A stretch of DNA of 64,000 nucleotides from Chloroflexota bacterium (GCA_004295045.1 SHND01000025.1:162372-226371); one strand, 5' to 3'; positions 51,813-61,330 are shown, numbered from the stretch's first letter. Notes: a model not told the origin generated them from the letters alone. Program-made: numbers and translations.

Positions 51813-54749
51813 ATGAAAGTTTGGTTACGCATCAGTATTGCCTTGTTGTTGGCGCTATTGACTGTTAGCGTCGTTTCTGCCCATGCGAAATTGGTGAAAT
51901 CTGACCCTGCACCAAGTTCCGTTTTGGGCGCTGCGCCGACGCAAGTGCAATTGTGGTTCGATGAAGCGCTGGACCTGAATTTCAGCGAAGTACAAGTCCT
52001 GGATTCCAACAAGCAGCGGATTGATACGGGCGCGCTCCAAGCCGCCCCTGATGATCCCAAGTCAGTCATTGCGCCGCTCAAGCCCGGCGGCGATGGGACG
52101 TACAACGTCGTTTGGAAGGTGTTGTCGGCAACGGATGGACACATTACGCGCGGTGTCTTTGCGTATGGCGTTGGAAATACGGCAAACGTGGGCGCGGCGC
52201 CGATTGATACCGGCTCTGTCACTTCGCCGAATGAACTTTCGCCGCTGTCAGCAACCTTGCGTTGGTTGAGCTTGCTTTCGCTGCTCGCGCTCGTTGGCGG
52301 TTTTATCTTTCGCTTTTTTTTGTTGGAACGTTCATTCGATCATTTAGAAACAGAGAACGAGAATCGTTCCCTCAAGAATGTGCGCAAGCTTGCATTGACG
52401 CGCTGGCAGCAATTGATTGCCGTCGCGTTTGTTTTGTTTTTCGTCAGCAACTTCGGAGAGCTTGTGTTGCAGGCGAATCTGGTCGCCGACCAAGTTTCCT
52501 TTACCTCCATCGTCGCCGTGCTGTCGAATTCGCGCTATGGCACGTTATGGCTCTTGCGCGTAGGTTTGATTGCCATCTGCGCGGTGTTGGTGATTTTAGA
52601 AGTGCGGCGCATACGCGTGCCTTTTTACGATTACGCGTTGGTTGTGTTGGGCAACGTCGCGCTTGTTACGCGCTCGCTGATCAGCCACAGCGCTTCGGCT
52701 GGAAATTTTTCGCTGCCCGTTTTTGCTGACTGGCTCCATCTGCTCGGCGCCGCGCTGTGGGTCGGCGGACTGTTTTCGTTCGCGTGGCTCATGCCGTTCG
52801 TTTGGCGCACCCTCGATTCCAAGTCGCGCGGCGCGTGGATTGCGTGGATCATTCCACAATTTTCCATCATGGCGTTGGGCGCAACCGTTGTGATTGCGCT
52901 GACGGGCATTTACAATTCGGCGCAGCAAATCCCCGCGCTGGACGTACTCACGACGCGCACGCTGCCGACGTTCGACCAACTCACGCAAGGGACGTACAAC
53001 GATGCGTTGCTCATCAAGGTTGCCTTCTTTGTCGTAATGATCTGTTTTGGCGCGCTCAATCTGTTATTCCTCTCGCCGCGTTTTCGTAAATTCATCACCG
53101 AACCGGAAAAGAGTGCGCGCCTTTTTTCGCGCTTTCGCATCACTGTCGGCGCCGAAGTGCTGCTTGGATTCAGCGCGATTTTTCTCGCGGGCATTCTCAC
53201 GCTGACGCCGCCGCCGCGCTCCGAGCCAACGCAAGAGACTGCGCCGATTGTGCAAGCGCAGCCCGACCAACCCGTATTGCTCGTCGGTTATCCGGCGGAG
53301 GATGTCCAAGTCCAACTCGAAATTGGTCCGCAGCCCGCCGCACCAACTGTGTTCAATGCGCGCGTGACCGATCGAAACGGCAACGCGTTACCCGACCTGC
53401 AGCGCGTGATCTTTAATTTCAAATACTTGAATGAGGACACGGGCGCGCAAAATATAAATGCCGAAGCGCGCGGAGACAATCAATACGTGGTCGAAGGAAA
53501 TAATCTGCCGCTCGAAGGCATGTGGCGGATTCAAGTGGTGATACGACGCCAGGGCATGGATGATCAAGCGGTTGCATTTCCGTACTATATCACACCGGCG
53601 ACAGCCAACGACAAAACGTCTGTCATGACCGCGCAGTTGGAATTGACGCGGGCGCAGGAAAAGATGAATTCTCTCACGACGCTGCGTTCAACGCAAGATT
53701 TGAACGATGGCACGAACGGCGTGGCTGTTTCGCTCTACGAATATCAAGCGCCTGACAAAACAAAATTCGAAATCGTCGGACAAGGTCAATCCATTGCCAT
53801 CGGCGCTGACCAATATATTCAAAACAAAGACGGACAATGGACACAGCGCGCACGCGTCGAAAATTTTGTCTTTCCCAATTTTGAATTTGCGACCACCGCG
53901 CAAGGCGTACGCTTGGGTCGCCAAGACAAAGTCGGCACGACGCCCGCGCAAGTTATCTTGTTCGACACGCCGAACACGAGCGGCGACGAATTGATTCATT
54001 ACGCGTATTGGGTTGCAGATGACGACAAACGCGTGTTGCAATTCCAAATGGTGACCTCCAATCACTATATGGTGCAATCGTATTCGGACTTTGACGATCC
54101 GGAGATTGCAATTACTGCGCCGACGAATGTTTTGCCCGCGCCGACCGCAGCCGCGGTGGCAGAAGCAGGAACGAGTCCGCTATCAACAGCCGTACAAGGT
54201 TCGCCGCGCCCGCGCGGATTTATCACCGGCGATTTGGAAGGCGATGGCGCGTTGATCATGGTCGTCGTTGGCGTCGTGGTGTTGTTGATCGGCAGCGGCG
54301 GAAAACGCGCGCGTAATTCGCGGCTGATTGTTTTGGGAATTGGCGCGGCGTCAGTGCTTTTGGGAATCGGATTGTTCATTGACGCGGTGAACGGGACGAT
54401 GGCTTCCAACCAGAACGTTCCTGTGAATTCGGAACGCGCGTCCACAGGGCAACAGGTCTATGCACAAAATTGCGCGGTATGCCACGGCGAGAAAGGATTG
54501 GGCGATGGACCGGGCGGAACCGCACTGCCGGTAAAACCTTTCGATCTCACGACGCATGTCGTATTGCATGATGAGCAATATTTGTATGCAACGATTTTGA
54601 ATGGACGCGGATATATGCCCGCCTTTGGAAGTCGTTTGACGCAAGATCAGATTTTGGATGTGATTGCGTATACGCGTTTGCTTGCGCGCAACGCGCAGCA
54701 AGGTTCATCCAACGCCACCCCGCGCCCGGGCTTTACTCCGCAGCCGTGA
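51813..54749 (+). CDS. CopC-CopD-cytochrome c multidomain fusion
   Basis: 978 residues. Order seen: signal peptide ending VVSAHAKLVKS, CopC domain (about 24-120), CopD-type membrane domain of eight or so helices (about 150-465), a YtkA/FixH-like beta domain (about 485-595), a LolA/LprG-like lipid- or ligand-binding-type domain (about 605-765), a membrane helix pair (about 810-860) and a C-terminal cytochrome c with Cys887-x2-Cys890-His891 and axial Met in GYMPAFGS. Combines copper binding and transport with a heme electron-transfer module in one chain. The last gene of the cluster; FtsX-type permease follows. Confidence 0.87.
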   Translation: MKVWLRISIALLLALLTVSVVSAHAKLVKSDPAPSSVLGAAPTQVQLWFDEALDLNFSEVQVLDSNKQRIDTGALQAAPDDPKSVIAPLKPGGDGTYNVVWKVLSATDGHITRGVFAYGVGNTANVGAAPIDTGSVTSPNELSPLSATLRWLSLLSLLALVGGFIFRFFLLERSFDHLETENENRSLKNVRKLALTRWQQLIAVAFVLFFVSNFGELVLQANLVADQVSFTSIVAVLSNSRYGTLWLLRVGLIAICAVLVILEVRRIRVPFYDYALVVLGNVALVTRSLISHSASAGNFSLPVFADWLHLLGAALWVGGLFSFAWLMPFVWRTLDSKSRGAWIAWIIPQFSIMALGATVVIALTGIYNSAQQIPALDVLTTRTLPTFDQLTQGTYNDALLIKVAFFVVMICFGALNLLFLSPRFRKFITEPEKSARLFSRFRITVGAEVLLGFSAIFLAGILTLTPPPRSEPTQETAPIVQAQPDQPVLLVGYPAEDVQVQLEIGPQPAAPTVFNARVTDRNGNALPDLQRVIFNFKYLNEDTGAQNINAEARGDNQYVVEGNNLPLEGMWRIQVVIRRQGMDDQAVAFPYYITPATANDKTSVMTAQLELTRAQEKMNSLTTLRSTQDLNDGTNGVAVSLYEYQAPDKTKFEIVGQGQSIAIGADQYIQNKDGQWTQRARVENFVFPNFEFATTAQGVRLGRQDKVGTTPAQVILFDTPNTSGDELIHYAYWVADDDKRVLQFQMVTSNHYMVQSYSDFDDPEIAITAPTNVLPAPTAAAVAEAGTSPLSTAVQGSPRPRGFITGDLEGDGALIMVVVGVVVLLIGSGGKRARNSRLIVLGIGAASVLLGIGLFIDAVNGTMASNQNVPVNSERASTGQQVYAQNCAVCHGEKGLGDGPGGTALPVKPFDLTTHVVLHDEQYLYATILNGRGYMPAFGSRLTQDQILDVIAYTRLLARNAQQGSSNATPRPGFTPQP

Positions 54750-54755
54750 ACGGTC

Positions 54756-54815
54756 ACTTGTAAAGTAGAGCCCGCGCCTTTTTGGTTCGACGCTTCGCCC
54801 CCAGCTCTACTTGTC
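54756..54815. repeat. AAGTAGAGC inverted repeat between copD fusion and FtsX gene
   Basis: CACTTGTAAAGTAGAGC on the left and GCTCTACTTGTCAG on the right around a 33-base centre. Its AAAGTAGAG word also occurs in the 24918-25000 element. Confidence 0.6.
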
Positions 54816-54821
54816 AGTCTT

Positions 54822-57188
54822 ATGTTTTTTGCCCTCTTTCGCAAAGCCTACCGCGATGTAACAAAACGACGCGTACGCTCGCTGCTGACGCTTTTGGGAA
54901 TTTTAATCGGCGTCGGCGGCGTCGTCGCGATTGTTTCGACCGGACAAAACCTCGCGCGCGCGCAGCAAGCCGCGTATGCCAACGCGTCGCAGGCGGATAT
55001 TACCTTTTGGGTTTGGAACGCGCCTGCGTCGCTGCCACGCGCTTTGAGTGAAATTGAAAACGTGCGCGCCGCCGAATTGCGCGTCGATTTTTTCACGCGC
55101 TGTCGCTGGGACAATGGCGCAGGAGATGTGAATTTGCACGGCGTCGCGGATTTTGAAAATATGCGCGTGGATCAGATTTTTCTGCGCGCGGGACGATTTC
55201 CGAAAGAGGGCGAAGTTGTCATTGAACAATCCGCACTCGAGACGATGCCGCTCCATTTTGGAAATACTCTCACTTGTCGCGGCAGTAACGGCGAAGCAGA
55301 CCGAACCTTTACCCTCGTCGGCGCAATTCAAACGCCGAATTACCCGAGCGCGTCGTTGTTGGATTACGCGACGATGTATGCGCCATCGCAGGATGTGATT
55401 CGCTTGCTCGGCGCGGTGGGTTCCAATGGACTGCGCGTCAAGGTGAACGACATTGCCGTCGCGAGCGATACGGCGCGCGAAATTTCGCAGCTGCTCGACC
55501 GCCGCAACATTCAGCACGGCGCGCCGACGATTCGCGACCCCGAAAATTTTCTCGGCAAACGCGAACTGGATGCCTTGCTCGCAGTCCTCGCAATTTTTTC
55601 GATTGTTGGTTTGATTACGAGCGGCTTTTTGGTCGCAAACACCCTCGCCGCGATTGTGACAGAGCAGGTGAGCGAAATCGGCACGCTCAAAGCATTGGGC
55701 GGAACTCGCGGGCAGGTGATGTTGGTATTTCTGATGTCCGCGCTCGTGTACGGAATTATCGGAACGAGTTTGGGCTTGCTGGTCGGCGCGTTCGCCAGTT
55801 GGCGTTTGATGCTCTTTATCGGATCGCTACTTAATCTTTCGATTGATTTTCAAGTGTCGCCGCTCGGCATCGCCCTCGGTGCACTGGTGGGCATTGGCGT
55901 GACGCTGCTTGCGGGAATGATTCCCGCATATTCCGCGACGCGTATTCCCGTCAAACGCGCGCTCGATTCGTACGGTATCACGCCAACATACGGCGCGGGC
56001 AGATTGGATCGCGCGCTGCAAAAAATTGTCGCGCTGCCGCCCCTCGCCGCGATGTCGGTGCGCAATCTCGCGCGTCGAAAATCGCGCGCGTTGGTGACGA
56101 TGCTCGTCATCGGCGTCGCGGTGGCGACCTCCCTCGCCGCGCAAGCGGTGAGCGCGTCGGTGGATACCGCAATTGATGATTTGTTTCGCACCTATCGCGC
56201 GGATGCGTGGGTTTGGTTCGGCGAATATGTTGGGGACAACATGCGCGCCGCGTTGACGAGCGTTAAAGGCGTAGAGCGCGCCGAAGCGTGGTCACTGCAA
56301 AACGCGTGGGTGTCAACAGACGCGAAACGCGAAACGCGGAGCGAACGCGCGCGGATTTGGGGATTGCCAGCCAATACCGAGTTGTACATTCCGAACTTGC
56401 AGCAGGGAAGATGGTACAACGCGGGCGCGAGCGACGAGGCGGTGATTTCTACAGATTTGGTCGAGTCGCTGAATTTGAGATTGGGCGATACGATTCAAGT
56501 GGACACAGGAGATGATTTGCGCACATTCCGAATCGTCGGCATCACCATTGACAATTCTGTCTTTCTCGGCAGTGACGTGGCAGGAAAAGTTTTCATCCCC
56601 GAAACCGTTGTCGCCAAGATGGAGGGACGCGAAGGTTGGGCAACTTTTTTCGCCGCCGGTTTTTCGCAACATGATGTAGAAGGGGTTGAAGCGCAGCTCG
56701 ATGCGATTTCACAAAAATTTAGGCGCTACCAAATGGGCAGCGACAGCGCGGTGCGCGAGGTCAAAGGCGCCAAAGAGCAGACGCGCATTCTGACGATTGC
56801 GTTGACGGCGATGAGTGTGTTGATTGGCGTCATCGGCGCGCTCGGCGTGGTGAACACAATTACGCTCAATGTTTTGGAACGACGCCGCGAAATCGGCGTG
56901 CTGCGTTCCATCGGCGCGAGCGATGCGAATGTGATGCAAGCGTTCCTCACCGAAGGACTTGCGTTTGGCATCGGCGGCTGGCTGATTGGAATCGTGCTCG
57001 GTTTTCCGCTCGGTTTGCTTCTCACGCGCGTGATGGAAGTGGTGTTGTTTCATCTGAACTATGTGTTCACGCCGCAAATGGTCTTGATCAGTTTGGGATT
57101 CGCTCTGTTCATCACTGTCGGTGCGAGTTTGATTCCCGCGCTCGCCGCCGCGCGGATGAAAGTGAAGGAGGTGCTGAGGTACGAGTAA
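54822..57188 (+). CDS. FtsX/MacB-type ABC transporter permease
   Basis: 788 residues with two FtsX units: helix at 18-38, extracytoplasmic MacB-PCD-like domain, three helices near 255-375; then helix near 425-445, second extracytoplasmic domain, and three helices near 660-775. EIGTLKALGGTRGQ and REIGVLRSIGASDANVMQ are the coupling motifs. Mechanotransmission or lipoprotein-type export is typical. No ATPase gene is adjacent, so its partner is elsewhere. Confidence 0.88.
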   Translation: MFFALFRKAYRDVTKRRVRSLLTLLGILIGVGGVVAIVSTGQNLARAQQAAYANASQADITFWVWNAPASLPRALSEIENVRAAELRVDFFTRCRWDNGAGDVNLHGVADFENMRVDQIFLRAGRFPKEGEVVIEQSALETMPLHFGNTLTCRGSNGEADRTFTLVGAIQTPNYPSASLLDYATMYAPSQDVIRLLGAVGSNGLRVKVNDIAVASDTAREISQLLDRRNIQHGAPTIRDPENFLGKRELDALLAVLAIFSIVGLITSGFLVANTLAAIVTEQVSEIGTLKALGGTRGQVMLVFLMSALVYGIIGTSLGLLVGAFASWRLMLFIGSLLNLSIDFQVSPLGIALGALVGIGVTLLAGMIPAYSATRIPVKRALDSYGITPTYGAGRLDRALQKIVALPPLAAMSVRNLARRKSRALVTMLVIGVAVATSLAAQAVSASVDTAIDDLFRTYRADAWVWFGEYVGDNMRAALTSVKGVERAEAWSLQNAWVSTDAKRETRSERARIWGLPANTELYIPNLQQGRWYNAGASDEAVISTDLVESLNLRLGDTIQVDTGDDLRTFRIVGITIDNSVFLGSDVAGKVFIPETVVAKMEGREGWATFFAAGFSQHDVEGVEAQLDAISQKFRRYQMGSDSAVREVKGAKEQTRILTIALTAMSVLIGVIGALGVVNTITLNVLERRREIGVLRSIGASDANVMQAFLTEGLAFGIGGWLIGIVLGFPLGLLLTRVMEVVLFHLNYVFTPQMVLISLGFALFITVGASLIPALAAARMKVKEVLRYE

Positions 57189-57226
57189 AGATGAGAGATG
57201 AAAGCAGAAAGCGGACTGAACTGAGA

Positions 57227-57232
57227 TATAAT
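57227..57232 (+). promoter_or_regulatory. Candidate -10 of the DUF2283 gene
   Basis: TATAAT ending eight bases before ATG 57241, a leaderless arrangement; GAGG is four bases before the ATG. Confidence 0.4.
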
Positions 57233-57240
57233 TCGAGGCG

Positions 57241-57405
57241 ATGAAAATCGTTTATGACAAAGAAACGGATACGATGACGATCACATTTCGCGATGAGCGA
57301 ATTCGAGAGTCAGATGAGGTGCGTCCGGGTGTCATTGCAGATTTTGACTATGAAGGCAAAATTGTGCGCTTTGAAATTTTGTCTGCATCCCAAGTGGTGA
57401 CTTAA
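57241..57405 (+). CDS. DUF2283 small protein
   Basis: 54 residues, MKIVYDKETDTMTITFRDER ... GVIADFDYEGKIVRFEILSAS, the DUF2283 pattern (IxYDxExDxLxIxF...). Members are often next to toxin-antitoxin genes, and this one is 62 bases before the MNT-HepT fusion. Function unknown; an accessory or regulatory role is inference. Confidence 0.82.
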   Translation: MKIVYDKETDTMTITFRDERIRESDEVRPGVIADFDYEGKIVRFEILSASQVVT

Positions 57406-57467
57406 CCGAAAGAGATCAATTACGAATTGCAGGGCGCGTAAGAAATTTCCTTGGTGCAACGGAACCG

Positions 57468-58265
57468 ATGGCTACATCCAAACGTATTTTGGTAACTCGC
57501 AAGCGACAGAGTCCCCCACCTCGTTCTTTTGGGCATTTTCTACGCGTCTTGCGAGCGCATTTGCCTGAATTGCGTGTGCGGTACGGCGTGCAATCGTTGG
57601 GTGTGTTTGGATCGTACGTACGCGGCGACCAGCGCCCGCGCAGCGATTTCGATGTGTTGGTCGAAGGTGTTCACGGCAGTTTGCTTGATTTTGTTGGGCT
57701 CCAGCAGGAATTGTCAAAACGGCTCGGTGTAAAGGTTGATCTGGTTCCCGAAAAAAACCTCAAGCCTTACATTGGCAAGCGCGTGCGCGCCGAAGTGATT
57801 TGGCTGCTAAAGGACGGACAATTGACGAATGTGAGGATTCCACGCCGCAGACTCAACAGCAAAGAGAATGGCAAAATGGCAAAGCCGAAACGCGAGTACC
57901 TCGATTTCTTGAATGATATTTTGACGAATATGGAAATGGCGGAAAAGTTTTGTACAGGATTATCTAATGAGCGAGAATTATATGATAATCCAGAGAAGGC
58001 GTATGCAACAGCCAAAGCAGTTGAAAACATCGGAGAAGCGGTCAAAAAAGTTCCCGCCGATGTTCGCAAAAAATATCCACAGGTGGAGTGGCAAAAAATC
58101 GCAGGAATGCGCGACCGGATCGCGCACGAATATTTTGAAATTAACTATGAGAATCTTTGGGAGGTCGTAACGGAAGATATTCCGCGAGACAAGCCATTTG
58201 TGAAGCAAATGGTTGAGCAAGAACGGGAACGGCGACGAGCGCAGGAGGAATCAGAACAAGAGTAA
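57468..58265 (+). CDS. Fused MNT nucleotidyltransferase antitoxin-HepT ribonuclease toxin
   Basis: 265 residues. Residues 25-118 are a minimal nucleotidyltransferase: Gly48-Ser49-x10-Asp60-Phe-Asp62 (GSYVRGDQRPRSDFD) matches GSx10DxD exactly. Residues 137-255 are a HepT/HEPN protein with Arg215-x4-His220-x-Tyr222 (RDRIAHEY). In known MntA-HepT modules these are two genes, and MntA adds AMP units to the Tyr of HepT to silence it. Here one frame covers both, joined at about 125-140. An internal ATG at 57876 could still yield free HepT. A sequencing error joining two frames is possible but no break is evident. Confidence 0.87.
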   Translation: MATSKRILVTRKRQSPPPRSFGHFLRVLRAHLPELRVRYGVQSLGVFGSYVRGDQRPRSDFDVLVEGVHGSLLDFVGLQQELSKRLGVKVDLVPEKNLKPYIGKRVRAEVIWLLKDGQLTNVRIPRRRLNSKENGKMAKPKREYLDFLNDILTNMEMAEKFCTGLSNERELYDNPEKAYATAKAVENIGEAVKKVPADVRKKYPQVEWQKIAGMRDRIAHEYFEINYENLWEVVTEDIPRDKPFVKQMVEQERERRRAQEESEQE

Positions 58266-58303
58266 GGTGAATGAGGAGCAGCAACTGCTGCTCCTCACTT
58301 TTT
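58266..58303 (+). terminator. Terminator after the MNT-HepT gene
   Basis: GTGAATGAGGAGCAGC/GCTGCTCCTCAC stem, short loop, then TTTTT. It overlaps the stop of the convergent 58295 gene. Confidence 0.85.
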
Positions 58304-58702
58304 CGGTTTCCACTCCCTCCGCAGCGCATCTCGAATCTCGCGATACTCTTTTCCCTCGTCGAACGCTTCTTGAATCGCGGGCGAAAAAACTTTTGCATAA
58401 AACGCTTTGCCCATCCGATTCACAATTTCTTTGTCAAAGAGTTTGTCCGTTTGCGGAATGCCTGAAAGGTCGTGCCATTTTTTCTTGCGCTCTTTTTTCT
58501 TTTCTTTTTCTTCCCCTTCTTTTTTCTCCCCCGTCGGTTTTTTCAAGCGCCCGAATTTTTGCGCGGCGACCACTTTCGCCAGCCACAAGCCGTAACCTTT
58601 GGCTTGCGCGGCGCTTTCACCTTTTTTCACTGCTTCGAGGCGATTGTATTCCGCAAAAACGTCAAAGCGACGAATCGGCGCGTTGGGTTTCAATTCTGCC
58701 AT
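58295..58702 (-). CDS. Hypothetical protein with Lys/Glu-rich linker
   Basis: 135 residues from ATG 58702. N-terminal part (RRFDVFAEYNRLEAVKKGESAAQAKGYGLWLAKVVAA), a charged linker of KKEGEEKEKKKERKKK type and a C-terminal helical part (IQEAFDEGKEYREIRDALR). The two ends look like a folded domain split by a low-complexity insertion. No family recognised. Confidence 0.65.
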   Translation of the reverse strand: MAELKPNAPIRRFDVFAEYNRLEAVKKGESAAQAKGYGLWLAKVVAAQKFGRLKKPTGEKKEGEEKEKKKERKKKWHDLSGIPQTDKLFDKEIVNRMGKAFYAKVFSPAIQEAFDEGKEYREIRDALRREWKPKK

Positions 58703-58720
58703 AGTTGATAAAGTGGTGAG

Positions 58721-58783
58721 ATCATGCAATCGTGTCAAAGTAACTATCATACGATTGCACTATCGCACTATTGCACTATCGAA
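58721..58783. repeat. Word palindrome overlapping the lipid kinase stop
   Basis: On the minus strand GATAGTGCAATAGTGCGATAG contains the lipid kinase stop and continues TGCAATCGTATGATAGTTAC. The stretch after the stop matches that after the DinB stop (3592-3615) at about 17 of 21 positions. Confidence 0.65.
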
Positions 58784-59695
58784 CAAATTTCGATTCGCGG
58801 TTTCTGGCACAAGCACGCGCAGCGCGCGCGGTTTCACGCGAATTTGCACAGGCGTCGTGCCAACCGGTTCCGCGTCCACATGCACAGGCAATTTGTCGCC
58901 GCGAATTTCAATCGCGCGCCCGCGATAATGTTCAATATCGGGCTGCTGCTCAAAAAAGCCCGCGCCCAAACGCGCAAAATGCCACGCCGCGTGCAGCGCG
59001 TTGTCGCCGTGCAAAAGGGTCACGTCCAAGAGTCCATCGTCAACGCGCGCAGCGGGCGGCAATCGCACCATCGCGCCGTACAACTGCGTGTTACTGGTGA
59101 GAGCGAGCAGTACGCGGCGGTAATAGGTGATCCCGTCCACCTTAACCCGCACGCGCCGTCCGCGATATTGCAGCGCTTCGCGTGCGCCGAGCGCGAGAAA
59201 AAATAATTTACCAAAGCGGCGTTTCTTGTCGCGGTCGTTTTCGACTTGGCTGATGACTGCCGCGTCCAAACCCGCGCCGCAGCTCAAGAGGAAGGCGCGC
59301 GGCCCGAATCCTTCGCCTTTGGCAATGCCGACATCAATCGCGCGTGGCGTCGCCTCTGCTTGCAGTTGCGCCGCGCGCGCCAAGTTGTCGAGCGGCAAGC
59401 CCATTTCGAGCGCCCACACATTCGCTGTGCCAAGCGGCAAAACGCCTACTGCCGTTTCTGAATTGAGAACGCCGTTCAACACCTCGTTCAGCGTTCCGTC
59501 GCCGCCCATCGCGAAAGCAGCGTCGTAACCTTGTTCGGCTGCTTGGCGCCCTAATCGCGTCGCGTCGCCGCGCGCCTCTGTTTCACGTGCGTTGACCTGC
59601 CAGCCCAATTCGCGCAGACAATTCAACGCGGCATCGAGAGCTGCGCGATGCGTGGTCATGCCGGAGCTGGGGTTGTGAATGATAACTGCGCGCAT
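58760..59695 (-). CDS. Diacylglycerol kinase-family lipid kinase
   Basis: 311 residues from ATG 59695. NPSSGM near the start, GGDGTLNEVLNGVL (nucleotide motif) and GVLPLGTANVWALEMGLP mark the DAGK/LCB5 catalytic domain. Phosphorylates diacylglycerol or a related lipid. The C-terminal residues DSAIVR are encoded by the same ATAGTG word as the DinB C-terminus. Confidence 0.9.
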   Translation of the reverse strand: MRAVIIHNPSSGMTTHRAALDAALNCLRELGWQVNARETEARGDATRLGRQAAEQGYDAAFAMGGDGTLNEVLNGVLNSETAVGVLPLGTANVWALEMGLPLDNLARAAQLQAEATPRAIDVGIAKGEGFGPRAFLLSCGAGLDAAVISQVENDRDKKRRFGKLFFLALGAREALQYRGRRVRVKVDGITYYRRVLLALTSNTQLYGAMVRLPPAARVDDGLLDVTLLHGDNALHAAWHFARLGAGFFEQQPDIEHYRGRAIEIRGDKLPVHVDAEPVGTTPVQIRVKPRALRVLVPETANRNLFDSAIVR

Positions 59696-59696
59696 T

Positions 59697-59776
59697 TGAA
59701 GAAATGAAGGGTGAGCGAAGAGTGATGAGCAAGTTACCAAATTGCAAGGCTCATTGCTCGATCCTCGTTACGGCTA
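59697..59776. repeat. Word palindrome after the WD40-like gene stop
   Basis: On the minus strand starts TAGCCGTAACGAGGATCGAG at the stop codon, then GCAATGAGCC, and meets complementary TTGCTCATCACTC words before the lipid kinase start. First six bases equal those after eno and ridA. Confidence 0.55.
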
Positions 59777-61159
59777 TCTCCACGACCAGTAGGCAATCAC
59801 ACCATCCCCAATTTTACGCGGCGGATTATTGCCAACTGCATCGGCGATGAACACACTGCCGCGCGAGTCGGTTTCATTGCTCGTGTACACAAGCGATTGG
59901 CTATCCGGTGACCAAAAGGTGGAAGAGTTCGCATACTGATCAAAGAATGGAATCATGTCAATGAAACTACCGGTTGGCTCAAATGACGCGATGGTGCGCG
60001 ACGTCTCCGTCGTGCGATCCCAGACGCGCCAATGCAATTGAATCGGTGTGTCGCCTCCTTGATCCAATTCAGTACGGCGGAAAAATTTTTCGGGTTCCAG
60101 CGATGCGATGGACGGCGCCGCGTGGAAATCAAAATTGAATTGATCGTCGCCGAGCGTAAAAGTGAGATAGGCGAGTTTCGTACTATCGGGCGACCAGAAA
60201 AAGGCGAGCGCGGGCGCTTTGAAAATAACGCGTTCATTTTCGCCGTTCGCGTCAATTACCGAAACAGGTCCGAGATGCGGCAGCCGCATTCGCGCCTCGG
60301 TGAGAATGTACGCCATTTGTTTGCCGTCGGGCGATAGAGCGAACGACGCGCGCCCGGGATACGTGACCAGATTTTTGGTTGTCGTCCCGGCGGCGTCACT
60401 CAGGGCAATGGTTTGTGCGGAACCATCTTGCGTGGAATACAAAATCATTCCATTTTGTGCCCACTGCGGCGCTTGAAATTCGCCCGGCGCGGCATCGAGT
60501 GAAAGTTTGGTGTTGGGCGCAGCCGAAGCGAGCAGTGCCAAACGCGCCTCTGCATTGTCCGAGCGCGTGCCGCCAACATGCGTGAACATTTGTGAACTAT
60601 CGGGCGACCACGCCCAATAAAAGGGCGCGCCGGAATCCACCTCTTGATTGGAATCGGGTTGATCGCTGCGCGCGATATTCAGCGCGATATTTTGCGAAGC
60701 ATTGTTTGCCAAAAAACTGACGACTTGGCTATCGGGCGACCAATACAAATAGAACGGAAAATTTTGCTGCGTCTTGTAAATCGGCGTGAGGTTTTCGCCG
60801 GTGGGAGCAATTGTAAAGAGCGCGCCTTCTTTGGGGCTTGAATTTTCAAACGTATAGCCGACGAACGCGAGGCGATGACTGTCCGGCGCCCAAGTAGGAT
60901 AACTGTAAGCATGTTCGCTGCCGCCGTCTGTAGTTAGCGCCGTCGTCGTACCGCTCACCGGATCGGCAAGATAAATATTGTGATCATTCCCAACAAAGGC
61001 GATGCGATTCAACGACGCAGGCGCGCTGAACGCGGCAAGTGGATTTATTCGGTTATTGAAAAAATAATAACCGCCGCCGACGAGCGTAACGCACAGGGTC
61101 AAGACGAGACAACTCGCCAACGCACCCAAGAGGACGAGCGCGGATGAACGATGGGTCAT
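59774..61159 (-). CDS. Membrane-anchored WD40/TolB-like beta-propeller protein
   Basis: 461 residues. Short cytoplasmic N-terminus, one membrane helix (about 10-32) and then propeller repeats with the TolB-type motif WAPDSHRLAF, WSPDSQVVSF, WSPDSSQMF, LSPDGKQMAY, WSPDSTKLAY, WSPDSQSLVY. Probably a surface sensor or scaffold. GAAAGGATTGCGT precedes ATG 61159. Confidence 0.85.
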   Translation of the reverse strand: MTHRSSALVLLGALASCLVLTLCVTLVGGGYYFFNNRINPLAAFSAPASLNRIAFVGNDHNIYLADPVSGTTTALTTDGGSEHAYSYPTWAPDSHRLAFVGYTFENSSPKEGALFTIAPTGENLTPIYKTQQNFPFYLYWSPDSQVVSFLANNASQNIALNIARSDQPDSNQEVDSGAPFYWAWSPDSSQMFTHVGGTRSDNAEARLALLASAAPNTKLSLDAAPGEFQAPQWAQNGMILYSTQDGSAQTIALSDAAGTTTKNLVTYPGRASFALSPDGKQMAYILTEARMRLPHLGPVSVIDANGENERVIFKAPALAFFWSPDSTKLAYLTFTLGDDQFNFDFHAAPSIASLEPEKFFRRTELDQGGDTPIQLHWRVWDRTTETSRTIASFEPTGSFIDMIPFFDQYANSSTFWSPDSQSLVYTSNETDSRGSVFIADAVGNNPPRKIGDGVIAYWSWR

Positions 61160-61330
61160 ACGCAATCCTTTCTGCGGAGCAGAAACGAGAGCAAGGCAGA
61201 GACTCTTGCGCGGCGGGCATTGCTTTAGCAGTTACTCTGTTCTCCACTCTCTCGCCTATTATAAATGATTACGTATGCTGTGGCATTGGAGAATCTTTTC
61301 CGCGCAAGGCAGGCAGCTATGCGTTGCTTT

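Noticed and set aside
54822..57188. FtsX-type permease as part of the copper cluster
   Set aside because: An inverted-repeat junction separates it and its motifs are generic for MacB/Lol-type permeases; no link to copper is visible.
58721..58783. CRISPR-like short repeats (GCACTATCGCACTATTGCAC)
   Set aside because: Units are under 10 bases, have no unique spacers, and no cas gene is present; better explained as a word palindrome.
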